From an uncultured Rubrobacteraceae bacterium (lineage in GTDB: Bacteria; Actinomycetota; Rubrobacteria; Rubrobacterales; Rubrobacteraceae): a stretch of DNA of 64,000 nt. Every line of letters begins with the position of its first letter. Within the stretch, counting starts at the first letter, position 1. The stretch lies in NCBI GenBank assembly GCA_902806085.1, contig CADCVH010000087.1, forward strand, positions 16,478 through 80,477, given 5' to 3'. The notes beneath the pieces are model-generated. The model was not told the origin of the DNA. It did not search any database and was given only the letters and a program-made list of their open reading frames with translations. The position numbers and the translations under genes are program-made. Positions 1 through 8,475 of this stretch are shown piece by piece.

Positions 1-198
1 CCACACCTGGCCGTCGGCCACGAGCGCGGGGACGAGGGCCCCCTGCGCCAGGATGTCGCCCGGCTGCGTGACGAGGGCGACGTTCCAGGGGATCGCGCCG
101 GCCGACGCGCCGAGGTACGCGACGCCGAGGTAGACGAGAGCGCAGGCGGCGATAAGGCCGTAGGTTACCGGCAGGCGCTGGGGGTTCTGACCGATCAG
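1..198 (-). CDS. Rhomboid-family intramembrane protease, N-terminal part
   Basis: Reading leftwards from 198 to the window edge gives 66 codons without a stop. They contain a hydrophobic helix (LIAACALVYLGVAYLG) followed by PALVADGQVW, which resembles the segment leading to the first catalytic-domain helices of bacterial rhomboids (usually ...GQWWRLLT.MFLH). No ATG, GTG or TTG is in frame at the beginning. A CTG at 198-196 overlaps the TGA of the upstream gene as CTGA, which would fit translational coupling with a rare start. The serine/histidine dyad lies outside the window. The family call rests on a short stretch and could also be another multi-pass membrane protein. Confidence 0.5.
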   Translation of the reverse strand, partial: MIGQNPQRLPVTYGLIAACALVYLGVAYLGASAGAIPWNVALVTQPGDILAQGALVPALVADGQVW

Positions 199-641
199 CG
201 GCGCTTGACCTCGCGCGCGGCGTCCCCGACCTGGATCTTGGACAGGTCCTGCAGCGGACCGCCGAGCATGGACTCCAGGTCCGGGTCGTCGGGGGAGCCG
301 GTCCCGAAGCCCTGCACGCGCACGTCGTCGCCGAACATCTGGCCGAACATGCGCTGGAGGTTCTGCTGCATCTCCCCGATGTCCACCGCGCCGAAGGGAG
401 ACTGGGCGTTTTGCCCGAGCCGGGCAACGGCGAGCCTCTCCTTGACCTCCGTTACCTCCGCCTGCGCCTTCACGTCCTCCACGGTACCTAAAGTCTCTCC
501 GGTGTCCGGGTCCCAGACCTCTTCGCCGTCCGGGGCGAAGACCTCGAAGACCATCCCGGTTCGCACCCCGTCGGCGCGCCCCTTGTTCAAGACGATCTCG
601 TTGTTGCCCAGAACCTTCGCCACTTTGCCCTCGACCGCCAT
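195..641 (-). CDS. Conserved hypothetical protein
   Basis: A protein of 148 residues. The start at 641 is chosen because GGAGGGA lies six bases upstream; the frame stays open further upstream but runs over the divergent endonuclease gene. The N-terminal half (KVLGNNEIVLNKGRADGVRTG and onwards) has the look of a small beta-barrel of the kind seen in FlgT C-terminal-like domains, with a glycine-rich turn after VLNKG. The C-terminal third is Gln/Met-rich and polar. No signal peptide or membrane helix is visible. It is divergent from the endonuclease IV gene and overlaps the rhomboid-like gene behind it, so the two are probably co-transcribed. The function is unknown. Confidence 0.7.
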   Translation of the reverse strand: MAVEGKVAKVLGNNEIVLNKGRADGVRTGMVFEVFAPDGEEVWDPDTGETLGTVEDVKAQAEVTEVKERLAVARLGQNAQSPFGAVDIGEMQQNLQRMFGQMFGDDVRVQGFGTGSPDDPDLESMLGGPLQDLSKIQVGDAAREVKRR

Positions 642-753
642 CTCGCTCCCTCCGGCCGGCCGATCCCCGGCCGGTCCTTTCGGTTCCGTTTCGGTTTGTT
701 TGGAGATTATATCTATCACAACTTCGCCGTCCCCCTCCGTTAGAATCTCCGCC

Positions 754-1620
754 ATGCCGAGAAGGACCAACAGCGTGGGGCGCCACCTTCCGACCTCGGG
801 CGGCCTGCGAAAGACCCTCGCGCTCGCCGCGGAGCAGGGGTGCGAGACGCTGCAGGTCTTCGTCTCCAACCCCCAGGGCTGGGCGGAGCCGGTCCCCCGC
901 GCCGACGCGGAGGCGTTCGCCGGTGGGATGGAAGAGCTTGGCATCTCGCCGGGGGTGGCCCACGCGAAGTACCTGATCAACCTTGCGTCCCCGAGGGAGG
1001 ATCTCCGCGAGAACTCGGTGCGTGCGCTCGCCGCGGAGCTCGTGGCCGCCGGGGGGCTCGGCCTTGACCTCGTCGTCGTCCACGCCGGGAGCCACGGCGG
1101 GGAGGGGGAGAAAAAGGGTCTGGACCGCCTGGTAGAGGGCCTCGAACGGGCCAGGGAGTTGGCCGGGGATTCCGGGCGCGCGGCGGAGGCCGTCGTCGAG
1201 AACTCCGTCGGCGCGGGGACGCAGTTGTGCTCGACGTTTGAGGCCCTGGGCGAGGTTTCGCGCCGGGCGGGGGCGCGGGTTTGCGTCGACACCGCCCACG
1301 CCTTCGTCGCGGGTTACGACCTGGCGATCCCGGGCGGCCCAGGCTACGTCGCCGCCGAACTGCGGGCCGCTCTTGGTGAAGCGGTGGCGCTGCTTCACCT
1401 CAACGACGCCAAAAACGAGTCGGGGAGCCATCGAGACGGCCACAGGAAGGTGGGGGAGGGCATGATCCCGGAGGACTCCTGGAAGGAACTTTTCGCGGCC
1501 TTACCGGGCGTTCCCCTGGTCATGGAGACGCCGTACGAGACGCCCGAGGCGGACGCCGAGGAGGTGCGGCGCGTCAAGGAGTTGGCGGGCGGGTTGCGCA
1601 AGACCGTCGATGAGGGATAG
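754..1620 (+). CDS. nfo: Deoxyribonuclease IV (AP endonuclease, Nfo family)
   Basis: 288 residues, the usual length for endonuclease IV, which cuts 5-prime of abasic sites in base-excision repair. It is a TIM-barrel enzyme with a trinuclear zinc site, and all expected ligands are visible in order: H70 (GVAHAKYLINLA), H110 (VVVHAGSH), E149 (VVENSVG), D179 and H182 (CVDTAHAF), H215 (LLHLNDAK), D228 and H230 (HRDGH) and E258 (VMETP). The opening VGRHLPTSGGL matches the family start GAHVSTAGGL, so the ATG at 754 is preferred over the much longer upstream open frame, which is antisense to the preceding gene. The Shine-Dalgarno sequence is weak. Confidence 0.93.
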   Translation: MPRRTNSVGRHLPTSGGLRKTLALAAEQGCETLQVFVSNPQGWAEPVPRADAEAFAGGMEELGISPGVAHAKYLINLASPREDLRENSVRALAAELVAAGGLGLDLVVVHAGSHGGEGEKKGLDRLVEGLERARELAGDSGRAAEAVVENSVGAGTQLCSTFEALGEVSRRAGARVCVDTAHAFVAGYDLAIPGGPGYVAAELRAALGEAVALLHLNDAKNESGSHRDGHRKVGEGMIPEDSWKELFAALPGVPLVMETPYETPEADAEEVRRVKELAGGLRKTVDEG

Positions 1621-1630
1621 AATCTAGGCC

Positions 1631-1930
1631 GTGAAGACCGTCGAGATCACCGCGAATAGCAAAGAGGGCGACCTCCTCTCGGCCATCGGGGAGACCCTGC
1701 GCGCCGAACGCAACGAGCGCGGCCTCACCCTCAAGCAGGTCGCCGAAGGCGCCCACGTCTCCGTCTCGTACCTCGCCGAGATCGAACGCGGCGAGAAAGA
1801 CCCGTCTTCGAGGGTACTCGAGAGCGTCGCAGCCGGCCTCGAGGTGGAGGTGAGCGAGCTGCTCGTCCGGATCGCCGCCTCCCTGGAACCCGCGCCCGTC
1901 CTCCCGGTCGCAAGCTCGCTGGCGGCCTAG
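1631..1930 (+). CDS. XRE-family helix-turn-helix regulator
   Basis: 99 residues with a GTG start 10 bp after the endonuclease IV stop, so probably in the same transcript. Residues about 18-75 form a Cro/C1-type HTH (LRAERNERGLTLKQVAEGA, then VSVSYLAEIERGEKDP), the classic five-helix pattern with YLAEIERG as the recognition-helix end. The remaining C-terminus is Ala/Leu-rich with no sensor domain, so it is probably a small DNA-binding repressor or clp-regulator-like protein. The target is unknown. Confidence 0.85.
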   Translation: MKTVEITANSKEGDLLSAIGETLRAERNERGLTLKQVAEGAHVSVSYLAEIERGEKDPSSRVLESVAAGLEVEVSELLVRIAASLEPAPVLPVASSLAA

Positions 1931-1985
1931 CAGCCCCCGGCACGCCGCCCCCCGGCTGTCTGCTTGTCGGCTATTATCTGTTTCC

Positions 1986-2423
1986 GTGCAAGCCTTGGAT
2001 TGGGGCGTGATGGAACGGCGGTTCGGGCGTTATTTTCCGGATATGGAGGCGCTACACGCTGGGTTCCGGACGCAAGCCTGTTTTGTTTGCGGGCTCGTCC
2101 CCGGCGCGGTGGAATCGCCGCGGCACGTCTTTTACGAGGACGACCGGGCTATCGCCTCTCTGGACGGGTACCCGCGGGCTTACGGTTACTCGCTCGTCGC
2201 GCCGAAGGAGCACCGCGAGCAGGTGGGGGCGGCGAGGATGTACGTCTACACGTTCGGGAGCAACGAGGGGAACGCGCACGTCCACTGGCACGTCGTGCCG
2301 CTCCCGCCCGGGGTGCCTTACGAAGAGCAGCAAGGCGCGTGGGCGGGTTGGGACAAGGGGGTGCCGGAGATTCCGCAGCAGGAGATGTCAGATCTGGCTT
2401 GGCGCGTCGGGCGCAGGATGTGA
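1986..2423 (+). CDS. HIT-domain protein with a shortened core
   Basis: 145 residues from a GTG start (an ATG at 2010 is an alternative). The histidine triad is clear (NAHVHWHVVPL, H-x-H-x-H), followed by the PPGVPYEEQQ tail typical of actinobacterial HIT proteins. HIT proteins are nucleotide hydrolases or transferases. The stretch that normally links the substrate-binding strand (LVAPKEHREQV) to the catalytic strand (MYVYTFGSNEGN) is almost absent. Family members carry a helix of roughly 25-30 residues there, so an in-frame deletion is suspected and activity may be affected. The stop overlaps the next gene as TGATG. Confidence 0.8.
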   Translation: MQALDWGVMERRFGRYFPDMEALHAGFRTQACFVCGLVPGAVESPRHVFYEDDRAIASLDGYPRAYGYSLVAPKEHREQVGAARMYVYTFGSNEGNAHVHWHVVPLPPGVPYEEQQGAWAGWDKGVPEIPQQEMSDLAWRVGRRM

Positions 2424-2911
2424 TGGGGGAGCCCGGGAATACGTACGTCTTGCGGCCGATCACGCGGGCCGACGCCGAGCAGATCTCCGGATGGCGCTAT
2501 CCCGAGCCTTACTCCACTTACGACGGCAACCCTTCGGCCGTTCCCGGGCTGCTGGACCCCCGCTACAACTACCACGCGGTCTTCGACGACGCCGGGGAGC
2601 TCGTCGGGTACTTCTGCTTTGGCGCGGACGCCACGATCCCCGAAGGCCGCAGGCGTGGCCTCTACGGCGACGACGCCCTCGACGTGGGCCTCGGCATGCG
2701 GCCGGACCTCACGGGCCGGGGTCTCGGTTTGCGGTTCGTGCTGGCAGGATTGCGCTTCGCCGAGGAGAAGTTCTCGCCGGCGGCGTTCCGTCTGACCGTC
2801 GCCGCCTTCAACCGGCGCGCCGTGGCGGCCTACGAGAAGGCGGGCTTCGGCCTCGTCCAGGAGTTCGGGGACCGCGGGCCTGAGTGGTTGCTCATGAAAC
2901 GGCCGGCTTAG
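2423..2911 (+). CDS. GNAT-family N-acetyltransferase
   Basis: 162 residues beginning at an ATG that overlaps the HIT stop, which indicates coupling. The fold signature is complete: an N-terminal RPITRADAEQISGW strand/helix, the acetyl-CoA loop LTGRGLGLRFVLAGL (R/Q-x-x-G-x-G/A pattern), then AFNRRAVAAYEKAGF, the helix and strand found in RimJ/RimL-type enzymes. The WRYPEPYSTYD motif near residues 25-35 is common in GNATs of unknown substrate. It is probably a small-molecule or protein N-acetyltransferase. Confidence 0.88.
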   Translation: MGEPGNTYVLRPITRADAEQISGWRYPEPYSTYDGNPSAVPGLLDPRYNYHAVFDDAGELVGYFCFGADATIPEGRRRGLYGDDALDVGLGMRPDLTGRGLGLRFVLAGLRFAEEKFSPAAFRLTVAAFNRRAVAAYEKAGFGLVQEFGDRGPEWLLMKRPA

Positions 2912-2962
2912 CCTCCGCCGCCCCCCCGAGAAAGCCAGGAAAGCCGGAGTGCCGGCCTCTCC

Positions 2963-3970
2963 CTACGCCGAGAAGAGGTAGGCGGCCATCACGCCGACGA
3001 AGTTGTAGCCGGCGTGGGCGAGGAAGCTTGCGGTGGTGTTGAAGCGGCGGCGCAGGTACCCGAGGCCTATGGAGAGGATAAAGATGTAGCCGAGGAGCAG
3101 GGAGGGGCCGTACTGCACGTGCATCGAGGCGAAGAGGACCGAGGTCGGGAGGATGCCAAGGGCCGGTTGGACGGCGCCGCGGAAGAGCGTCTCCTCCCCG
3201 AGCCCGGCCCCGACCCCGATAAGCAGGGCGAAGAGGACGGCCGGGACGAGGCCCAACCCCCGCGGATCGAAGAGCGTGCCCGAGATCTCCCCGACCTCCC
3301 GGTAGAGCCCCGGCTGGAGCTGGCGGAACAGAAAGTCCGCGCCGAGCGAGAGCGCGAAGGCGACGACCACGAAGGCGGCGACGATCCCGAGTTGCCGTGG
3401 GTTCAGCGGTCCGTAGCCGAGGCGGGCGAGCGTCGGCCTCAGCCCGCGCCGGATGCCGGCGCCCACGCCGAGTATCGCCACCGCCACGAAGGGGAGCTGG
3501 GTCGCGAGGACCATGCCCACGGGGAGCCTGCCGCCCGTGCCCAGGGAGAAGGCGCCGATCTCCTCCAACTGGCCGAAGCCCAGGATGCCGATCAGGTTGT
3601 TCGTGAGCAGCACCATCGCGAAGAGCCAGAGCGCGAGGAAGATAGGCGGGTCCGAAAAGAACGTTGCGGGTCGGCGGCCCACGATCTTCAGCAGAGTCGG
3701 GACGCAAAGCGCCAGCCCGATCAGGCCCGCCGCCACGATCGCGCCCGCCGTTATCGTCAACAACCCCGGCGGGTACGTCCCTGCCGGGACCGTGCCGGAG
3801 AGCCGCGCGGCCCCCAGCAACGCCCCCGCCCCGAGCACGAGCAGCGAGACGAAGAGAAGGGTCACCCAGAGCGAGATCTCGGCCCCCCGGCTCTTCCTCG
3901 ACCACTGAGCCAGCAAGGCCAAAGCCCCCACGAACACCGTCACCGCGAGCAAAGCCAGAACGTTCTGCAT
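2963..3970 (-). CDS. CPBP-family intramembrane metalloprotease
   Basis: 335 residues starting at 3970 with an AAGG ribosome site. At least seven hydrophobic helices are seen. The Abi/CPBP (CAAX protease and bacteriocin-processing) signature lies in the last third: GLGEETLFRG (EExxxR, glutamates near 259-260), FASMHVQYG with the second-motif histidine, and SFLAHAGYNFVG with the final histidine. These residues are expected to coordinate the catalytic metal in the membrane. It is convergent with the GNAT gene. The substrate is unknown. Confidence 0.88.
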   Translation of the reverse strand: MQNVLALLAVTVFVGALALLAQWSRKSRGAEISLWVTLLFVSLLVLGAGALLGAARLSGTVPAGTYPPGLLTITAGAIVAAGLIGLALCVPTLLKIVGRRPATFFSDPPIFLALWLFAMVLLTNNLIGILGFGQLEEIGAFSLGTGGRLPVGMVLATQLPFVAVAILGVGAGIRRGLRPTLARLGYGPLNPRQLGIVAAFVVVAFALSLGADFLFRQLQPGLYREVGEISGTLFDPRGLGLVPAVLFALLIGVGAGLGEETLFRGAVQPALGILPTSVLFASMHVQYGPSLLLGYIFILSIGLGYLRRRFNTTASFLAHAGYNFVGVMAAYLFSA

Positions 3971-4754
3971 AAGCGACCTTGAGGTTAGCACACAAGAAAA
4001 GCCGGACCGCGCGAAATAATACACGGCCCGGATCTCTCGCCTGGGCCAGGAAGGGGGAAGGGCCCAGTGACCGCAATATAGCCCCTCCGAATTACATCCC
4101 GGCTACTGATAGATAACAAACAGGTAACAGCCTTTCGGCACGCTCCGGCTTCGCCTGCGCTCTCAGTACGCTTCTGGCCGGCGGCCCTCGCATTGTGGGT
4201 TGTTATGGATCTTCCCAAATCGGGCCAGCAGTAGCGCAACGTACGGCTGCAGCTAGACCTGGCATAAACAGAGCGTCTCCCAACCGACCACGTGCCGGCA
4301 AGATATGCGCCGCAAGGAATATTGTGCGGACGGCGTTGCCACGGTAGCAATCTAGAGCACCTTCTTGCAGCGTAGTTGGGCGGCATGGCAGTATGCTCGC
4401 ATGGACCGCTCAAGCAGACGGTTTACGCGTCTTTCCTCTCCCAGATCGGGGAGGAGGTCTCCTCCGCCGCCTCCGCGGGCGGCTTCGACGAGCCGTACGC
4501 GCTCCTGAACCACGATGTCTTGGCCCTGGACGAGGAGGGGGCTCTCGGCGACTGCGCAAGCTCCGATGGCCCTCTGCGGAGAGGGACCGACTCATAGATT
4601 GCAGCGCCGGCGCCCGGACGGAACCCATCATGCACCGGGTCGTCAGACGAGCCGACCCCGAGCCGAGTGCGGATAGAAGCATAGCGCAAGGGCGCGAACG
4701 TCCGTGGCATCCGAAGCCGCCACGTCGGCTTGACAAACACAACCTTCTCATAGA
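3971..4754. other. Gene-poor region with one decayed open frame
   Basis: About 780 bp without a recognisable gene. From about 4440 to 4560 the plus-strand frame starting at 4376 has coding-like G/C third positions (reading FLSQIGEEVSSAASAGGF), but it ends at 4597 and matches nothing I know; it may be a remnant. The sequence TAGCAATCTAGAG near 4345 recurs at 14076. No convincing promoter was found. Confidence 0.4.
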
Positions 4755-5245
4755 AGAAGGGAGGGCGCCCTGCTGGCCGTCACCAAGGTCGCGACGCCGG
4801 CTGGGGCCCGCGCCGGGCGAGGCCCGCCTGCGCCGGTGGCCCAAGGCAAGGGGAGCGCGCAAGTCCCAAGACCTCGCCGGGCGCATCATGGCGGCCGCCA
4901 AGGCCCAACTGCGCGAGCTGCCGGCCGCCGAGACCAAGTCCGCCCTCGCTGCGGAGCTCGCCTCCGAGATGCTGCGAACCAGGAAGCGCATCGCCGAGCT
5001 CGATCGGCGTCTCGAGGATTTGCTCGCCGCGGGCCCCGAGGCGCGGATCGTCAGCTGCTTGCCCGGCATGGGCGTCGTCTTCACGGCCGAGCTCCTGGCC
5101 GAGGCGGGCGACCTCGGGAGGTTCGCCTCCGCCAACTCCTTGGCCGCCGCGGCGGGGATCGCCCCGGTCTTGAGGGCATCGGCGGCCAGCCACCGGCGGA
5201 GGGCGAGGCGCGGCAACAAGGTCCTTGAGCGCGTCCTGTACCCAC
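4755..5245 (+). pseudogene. IS110-family transposase fragment
   Basis: A truncated relative of the intact IS110 transposase at 42075. It starts at the point equivalent to GPLLAVTKVATPA, shifts frame at least once near 4810-4840, then reads LPGMGVVFTAELLAEAGDLG, the C-terminal transposase_20 region. It breaks off after GNKVLERVLY, where unrelated repeat DNA begins. The N-terminal DEDD catalytic domain is missing. It retains the ten residues (EAGDLGRFAS) that the 42075 copy lacks. Confidence 0.8.
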
Positions 5246-5266
5246 CGGTCCTACCGGGTGCCAAGC

Positions 5267-5321
5267 AACTTCGCGTAAGTTCAGTTCTGTCGAAGTTCGC
5301 GCTGAGGGGTTCTAAGAAGTT
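5267..5321 (+). repeat. Dispersed palindromic repeat, two overlapping copies
   Basis: Copy one (5267-5297) and copy two (5293-5321) follow the pattern AACTTCGG, about 8-14 nt, GTTCT, two nt, GAAGTT. The ends are inverted (AACTTC/GAAGTT). Copy two contains TTCTAAGAAGTT, identical to the copies at 10826 and, reversed, 7116. Confidence 0.65.
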
Positions 5322-5322
5322 A

Positions 5323-5347
5323 GGGGGCGCGGCCTAGCCGCGCCCCC
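5323..5347. terminator. Strong hairpin between convergent genes
   Basis: A perfect 11-bp stem, GGGGGCGCGGC/GCCGCGCCCCC, with a 3-nt loop. It lies 48 bp beyond the stop of the flavin oxidoreductase gene (minus strand), so it probably terminates that transcript. Confidence 0.65.
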
Positions 5348-5394
5348 CGAAGGATCTCGTTACACTCTTTCTCAAGCTGGCCGCACGACCGGGG

Positions 5395-6834
5395 TCACGT
5401 TGCGGGGTTTGCAGACTGCGCACCATCCGCGCCCTCGGCCGAAGACGGTGGGATGTTGCGGTTGTAGCGGAATAGGTTCCCCGGGTCGCGGCGGCCCTTC
5501 AGCTCCACCAGCCGCTCCCAGTCATCCGCCGAGTAGGCCGCCTTCACGCGCTCGGGACTCGCGCCGTTGAGGTCCACGAAGTTCACGTAGGTCGCGCCGG
5601 TCGCGTGGGGCTTGGCCGCCTCGGCGACGTGGGCGAGGTACGCCTGCACCGCCTGGGCCATCTCCGGGGTGAAGGTGGCTCCGATCCCGTTCATGGCGTA
5701 CGCGGCGTCGCTGCGGCCCATGGGGTTAAGGTCCGCGGGCGGGCGCGAGAGGGCGCCGCCCAGCTGGCGCATCTCCAGCAACAGCAAGGGCGTGTCGGAG
5801 CCCGAGCCCGCCAGGTCCACGAGCGTCCGGCGGGTCTCCCGCGAGAGCTCGCGCAGCATCTCGGAGTGGCCGTAGGCCCCGATCGGGTCCACGGGGTCCA
5901 TACTGATCATGTCCATGGCCTCGTACGGCATCACCCCGAAGGTGTCCATGATGGGCTCGCCGAACCCGCGCCACGGGCCGAGCAACTCCTCGCCCTTCTC
6001 GGCGAGGTCCTCGCCCGTGTAGCAGAACCTCACGGTAATCACGGACCGCCCGCGCAAAGGCTCCGGGACGTCCGGGATCGGCGGGACGTTGAGGAAGGCC
6101 ACCGCGGAGGTCACCTCCTCCGGCAGGTCCTCGGCCCAGCGGCTGTAGAGCTCCAGGACCTCCTCGGCCCTCTCGACGGGGTAGAAGAGGTTGCCCCCGA
6201 AGACGTGCGTCACGGGGTAGAGGGCGAACTCCAGGGAGGTGACGATGCCGAAGTTGCCCCCGCCGCCCTTCAGACCCCAGAAGAGGTCCGCGTTCTCGTG
6301 GGCGTTGGCCTTGACGAGCTCGCCCTCGGCGGTCACCACGTCGGCCTCCTTGACGGAGTCGGCGGCGAAGCCGTACTTGCGCCCGAGCCAGCCGAAACCG
6401 CCGCCCATGGTGTAGCCGACCACGCCGACGTGGGAGGTCGAGCCCTGCAGGCCCGCCAGCCCGTGCGTCGCGGCCTCCGGGACGAGGTCGGCCCACTTCG
6501 CGCCGGCCCCGACCCGGGCGGCACTCGTATCGGGGTCCACGCGCACGCCTCTCATGCGCGAGGTGTTGATCAGAACGCCGCCGTCGCAGGGGGCGGCGAC
6601 GCCGTGGCCGGTTGCCATCACCCCGACGCCGAGTCCTTCGTCGCGCGCCAGACGCACCGCGGCAAGCACGTCCGAGGCGCCCTCGGCCATGACGACGAGC
6701 GCGGGGTGCTGGTGGGCGTTGAGGTTCCACGCGGCGCGGGCCTCGTCGTAACCCCCGTCGCCAGGGGTGTAGGCGTCGCCCTTCAGCCCGCCCTTAAGAG
6801 CTTCCAGCGCCGACCCGCCGAGCGTCGTCTCCAT
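5395..6834 (-). CDS. FAD-binding (PCMH-type) oxidoreductase, BBE family
   Basis: 479 residues with a good AGGAGGAG ribosome site. The N-terminal half is an FAD_binding_4 domain: the motif GVGVMATGHGVAAPCDGGVL near 90-110 and GLQGSTSHVGVVGYTMGGGF at the pyrophosphate loop. The C-terminus ends in the berberine-bridge motif YVNFVDL...GNLFRYNRNIPP. Members oxidise sugars, alcohols or aromatics using oxygen. The usual bicovalent FAD attachment by His and Cys is not obvious: GHGV replaces the GGHS/GRHS histidine region and no CxxV/CGxC motif follows, so the flavin may be bound non-covalently. It is convergent with the IS110 fragment and divergent from the AraC regulator, which may control it. Confidence 0.88.
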   Translation of the reverse strand: METTLGGSALEALKGGLKGDAYTPGDGGYDEARAAWNLNAHQHPALVVMAEGASDVLAAVRLARDEGLGVGVMATGHGVAAPCDGGVLINTSRMRGVRVDPDTSAARVGAGAKWADLVPEAATHGLAGLQGSTSHVGVVGYTMGGGFGWLGRKYGFAADSVKEADVVTAEGELVKANAHENADLFWGLKGGGGNFGIVTSLEFALYPVTHVFGGNLFYPVERAEEVLELYSRWAEDLPEEVTSAVAFLNVPPIPDVPEPLRGRSVITVRFCYTGEDLAEKGEELLGPWRGFGEPIMDTFGVMPYEAMDMISMDPVDPIGAYGHSEMLRELSRETRRTLVDLAGSGSDTPLLLLEMRQLGGALSRPPADLNPMGRSDAAYAMNGIGATFTPEMAQAVQAYLAHVAEAAKPHATGATYVNFVDLNGASPERVKAAYSADDWERLVELKGRRDPGNLFRYNRNIPPSSAEGADGAQSANPAT

Positions 6835-7000
6835 CGATGGTCTCCTCCTGCTGAGCGGCCACGGCGTGGCTCATCGACCCGTACTATTGTCTGTCGGAGG
6901 AATTTTGACCCCCGGTAGGTAGGCACGCATCCCCTAAATCCGTCACAACAGTAGTGATCGTCTCATGGGGAGCTTCCTCCTCGTCTATGTCTCTGCACCC

Positions 7001-7105
7001 CGAATTATCCGGCGGCGAAGGGCGGAACGGCTAACAGGATCTTGCCGTCGGTGTGCGGGATCTTGCCCTTCTTCGAGAAAACCTGTGGAGGCGGGGGCGC
7101 TAGCG
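7001..7105. repeat. Left arm of an inverted repeat enclosing the AraC gene
   Basis: Roughly 105 bp that recur in inverted orientation at 8229-8345. On the minus strand it reads as the same protein tail found in the right arm (KIPHTDGKILLAVPP, then TAA at 7007-7005), so both arms look like the 3-prime end of one gene duplicated head-out on each side of the regulator. Confidence 0.7.
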
Positions 7106-7115
7106 GGGTATAGCG

Positions 7116-7193
7116 AACTTCTTAGAACCCTCAGGCCGAAGTACGGGGAATCGCCCTTCCACGCACTTCGCCCCGAAAGGGTTGTCGGAAGTT
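7116..7193. repeat. Dispersed palindromic repeat, one minus and one plus copy
   Basis: Minus-strand copy at 7116-7142 (AACTTCTTAGAACCC, reverse of the consensus right half) and a more diverged plus-strand copy at 7165-7193 (ACTTCG, then AAAGGGTT, then GGAAGTTCG). Paired copies also occur at 5267-5321 and 40502-40556. Confidence 0.55.
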
Positions 7194-7322
7194 CGCCTAG
7201 GGAAGTGCAAACCTGGTCCATTTGGGGGATGCGTCCCGCCCCGGCGTGCTCGACACTAATGGGGCTATGGCCGCACGGGGCGCGGGCCTTTTCCGTTCTT
7301 CCTCCGCCCCGCCGAAAGAAGG

Positions 7323-8234
7323 GTGATGGGGATGGGGCCAGCGGCCAGCGCGTCCGCCAACCTGCGCGGGGGACGTCCGGAAACGCCGGTACTAGAAGCG
7401 AGGGAACTCGCGGTCTTCGGCGCGATCGAGGTGGGGCACCTCCGTCTCCATGCCGGGGAGGTCGAGCTCCTGCCCTTCGACGGGCACCTGGTCAACGTGC
7501 ACCTGGGCGTCCCGAACCACGCGGTGCAGCGGCGCAACGGACGGACGCACGGGGGGATCAGGATCACGGGCGCCGTCGACGTCATGCCCGCGGGCACGCC
7601 GGCCTACTTCCGCATGGAAGCGGCGTCCGAGCACGCGTGCATGCTCATCGCGGACCGTTTCGTCCGGCGGGTGGCCCGAGAGGCGGGGGCCGACCCGGAT
7701 AGCTTCGAGGTCGCGCCCTTCTTCGACGCCCCCGACCCGCACATCGAGCGCGTCGGGATGTCGCTGCTTTCCGAGATGAAGACCCGGGGCCTCGGGGGCG
7801 AGCTCTTCGCCGAGTCGCTGGCCAACGTGCTGGCGCTGCACCTCCTGCGCAGCCACTCCTCTCTGGGACGCGCCTCCAGGCGGAGGGTCGGGAGCGAAGG
7901 CGGCGGCTACTCCGGACGGTCGCTGGGGCGGGCCACCGACTACATAAACGACAACCTCTCGCGAAAGCTGACGCTTGCGGAGATAGCGGGGGCGGCGCGC
8001 ATGAGCCCCCACCACTTCGCGCGCTCGTTCAAGAAGGACACCGGCCTCTCGCCGCACCGGTACGTCGTCCAAAGGCGCGTGGAGCGGGCGAAGGCGCTGC
8101 TCGCCAACACCGACCTCACCGTCTTCGAGGTCGCGAAGGCCGTGGGCTTCGCCAACCACAGCCACCTCTCCTCCCACGTCAGGCGCCTGCTCGGCGTCTC
8201 CCCGGGGGCCCTGCGCCGGGACGGTGCGCGCTAG
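7323..8234 (+). CDS. AraC-family transcriptional regulator
   Basis: 303 residues from a GTG start. The N-terminal 190 residues form a cupin-like or unknown effector domain. The C-terminal 100 residues are a double helix-turn-helix: DNLSRKLTLAEIAGAARMS then HHFARSFKKDTGLSPHRYV, followed by RVERAKALLANTDLTVFEVA and GFANHSHLSSHVRR, the standard AraC/XylS pattern. It is transcribed away from the flavin oxidoreductase gene, the obvious candidate target. Unusually, the gene lies between two inverted copies of a 105-117-bp sequence, and its TAG stop lies inside the right copy. Confidence 0.9.
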   Translation: MMGMGPAASASANLRGGRPETPVLEARELAVFGAIEVGHLRLHAGEVELLPFDGHLVNVHLGVPNHAVQRRNGRTHGGIRITGAVDVMPAGTPAYFRMEAASEHACMLIADRFVRRVAREAGADPDSFEVAPFFDAPDPHIERVGMSLLSEMKTRGLGGELFAESLANVLALHLLRSHSSLGRASRRRVGSEGGGYSGRSLGRATDYINDNLSRKLTLAEIAGAARMSPHHFARSFKKDTGLSPHRYVVQRRVERAKALLANTDLTVFEVAKAVGFANHSHLSSHVRRLLGVSPGALRRDGAR

Positions 8235-8345
8235 CGGGGCGCCGGCGCCCCCGTCTGCGTAGGTTTTTCTCCGAGAAGGGCAAGATCCCGCACACCGACG
8301 GCAAGATCCTGTTAGCCGTTCCGCCCCCCGCCGCCGGATAATTCG
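8229..8345. repeat. Right arm of the inverted repeat enclosing the AraC gene
   Basis: About 117 bp matching the reverse complement of 7001-7105, with only scattered mismatches and a short insertion that forms the hairpin at 8236. On the plus strand it encodes FSEKGKIPHTDGKILLAVPP and stops at TAA 8339-8341. Confidence 0.7.
8236..8251. terminator. Perfect 16-nt palindrome after AraC
   Basis: GGGGCGCCGGCGCCCC directly after the AraC stop codon, followed by a TTTTT run about 15 nt later. It is plausibly an intrinsic terminator, although the loop is minimal. Confidence 0.4.
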
Positions 8346-8475
8346 CAACGGCAAAGATACGCGCTTTGGGGGATACGCTTCTCCCGGTTGGCGAGCAGGA
8401 TGCCAGTGTCACTGATGCACACCAGGCGGGGCGGTGAAGGCTCTCTCCCTTCCTCAACGAGAAGGGAAGATGGGC

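Noticed and set aside
4725..4760. Promoter TTGACA upstream of the IS110 fragment
   Set aside because: A TTGACA is present at 4731, but no -10-like hexamer occurs at suitable spacing and the downstream gene is a fragment.
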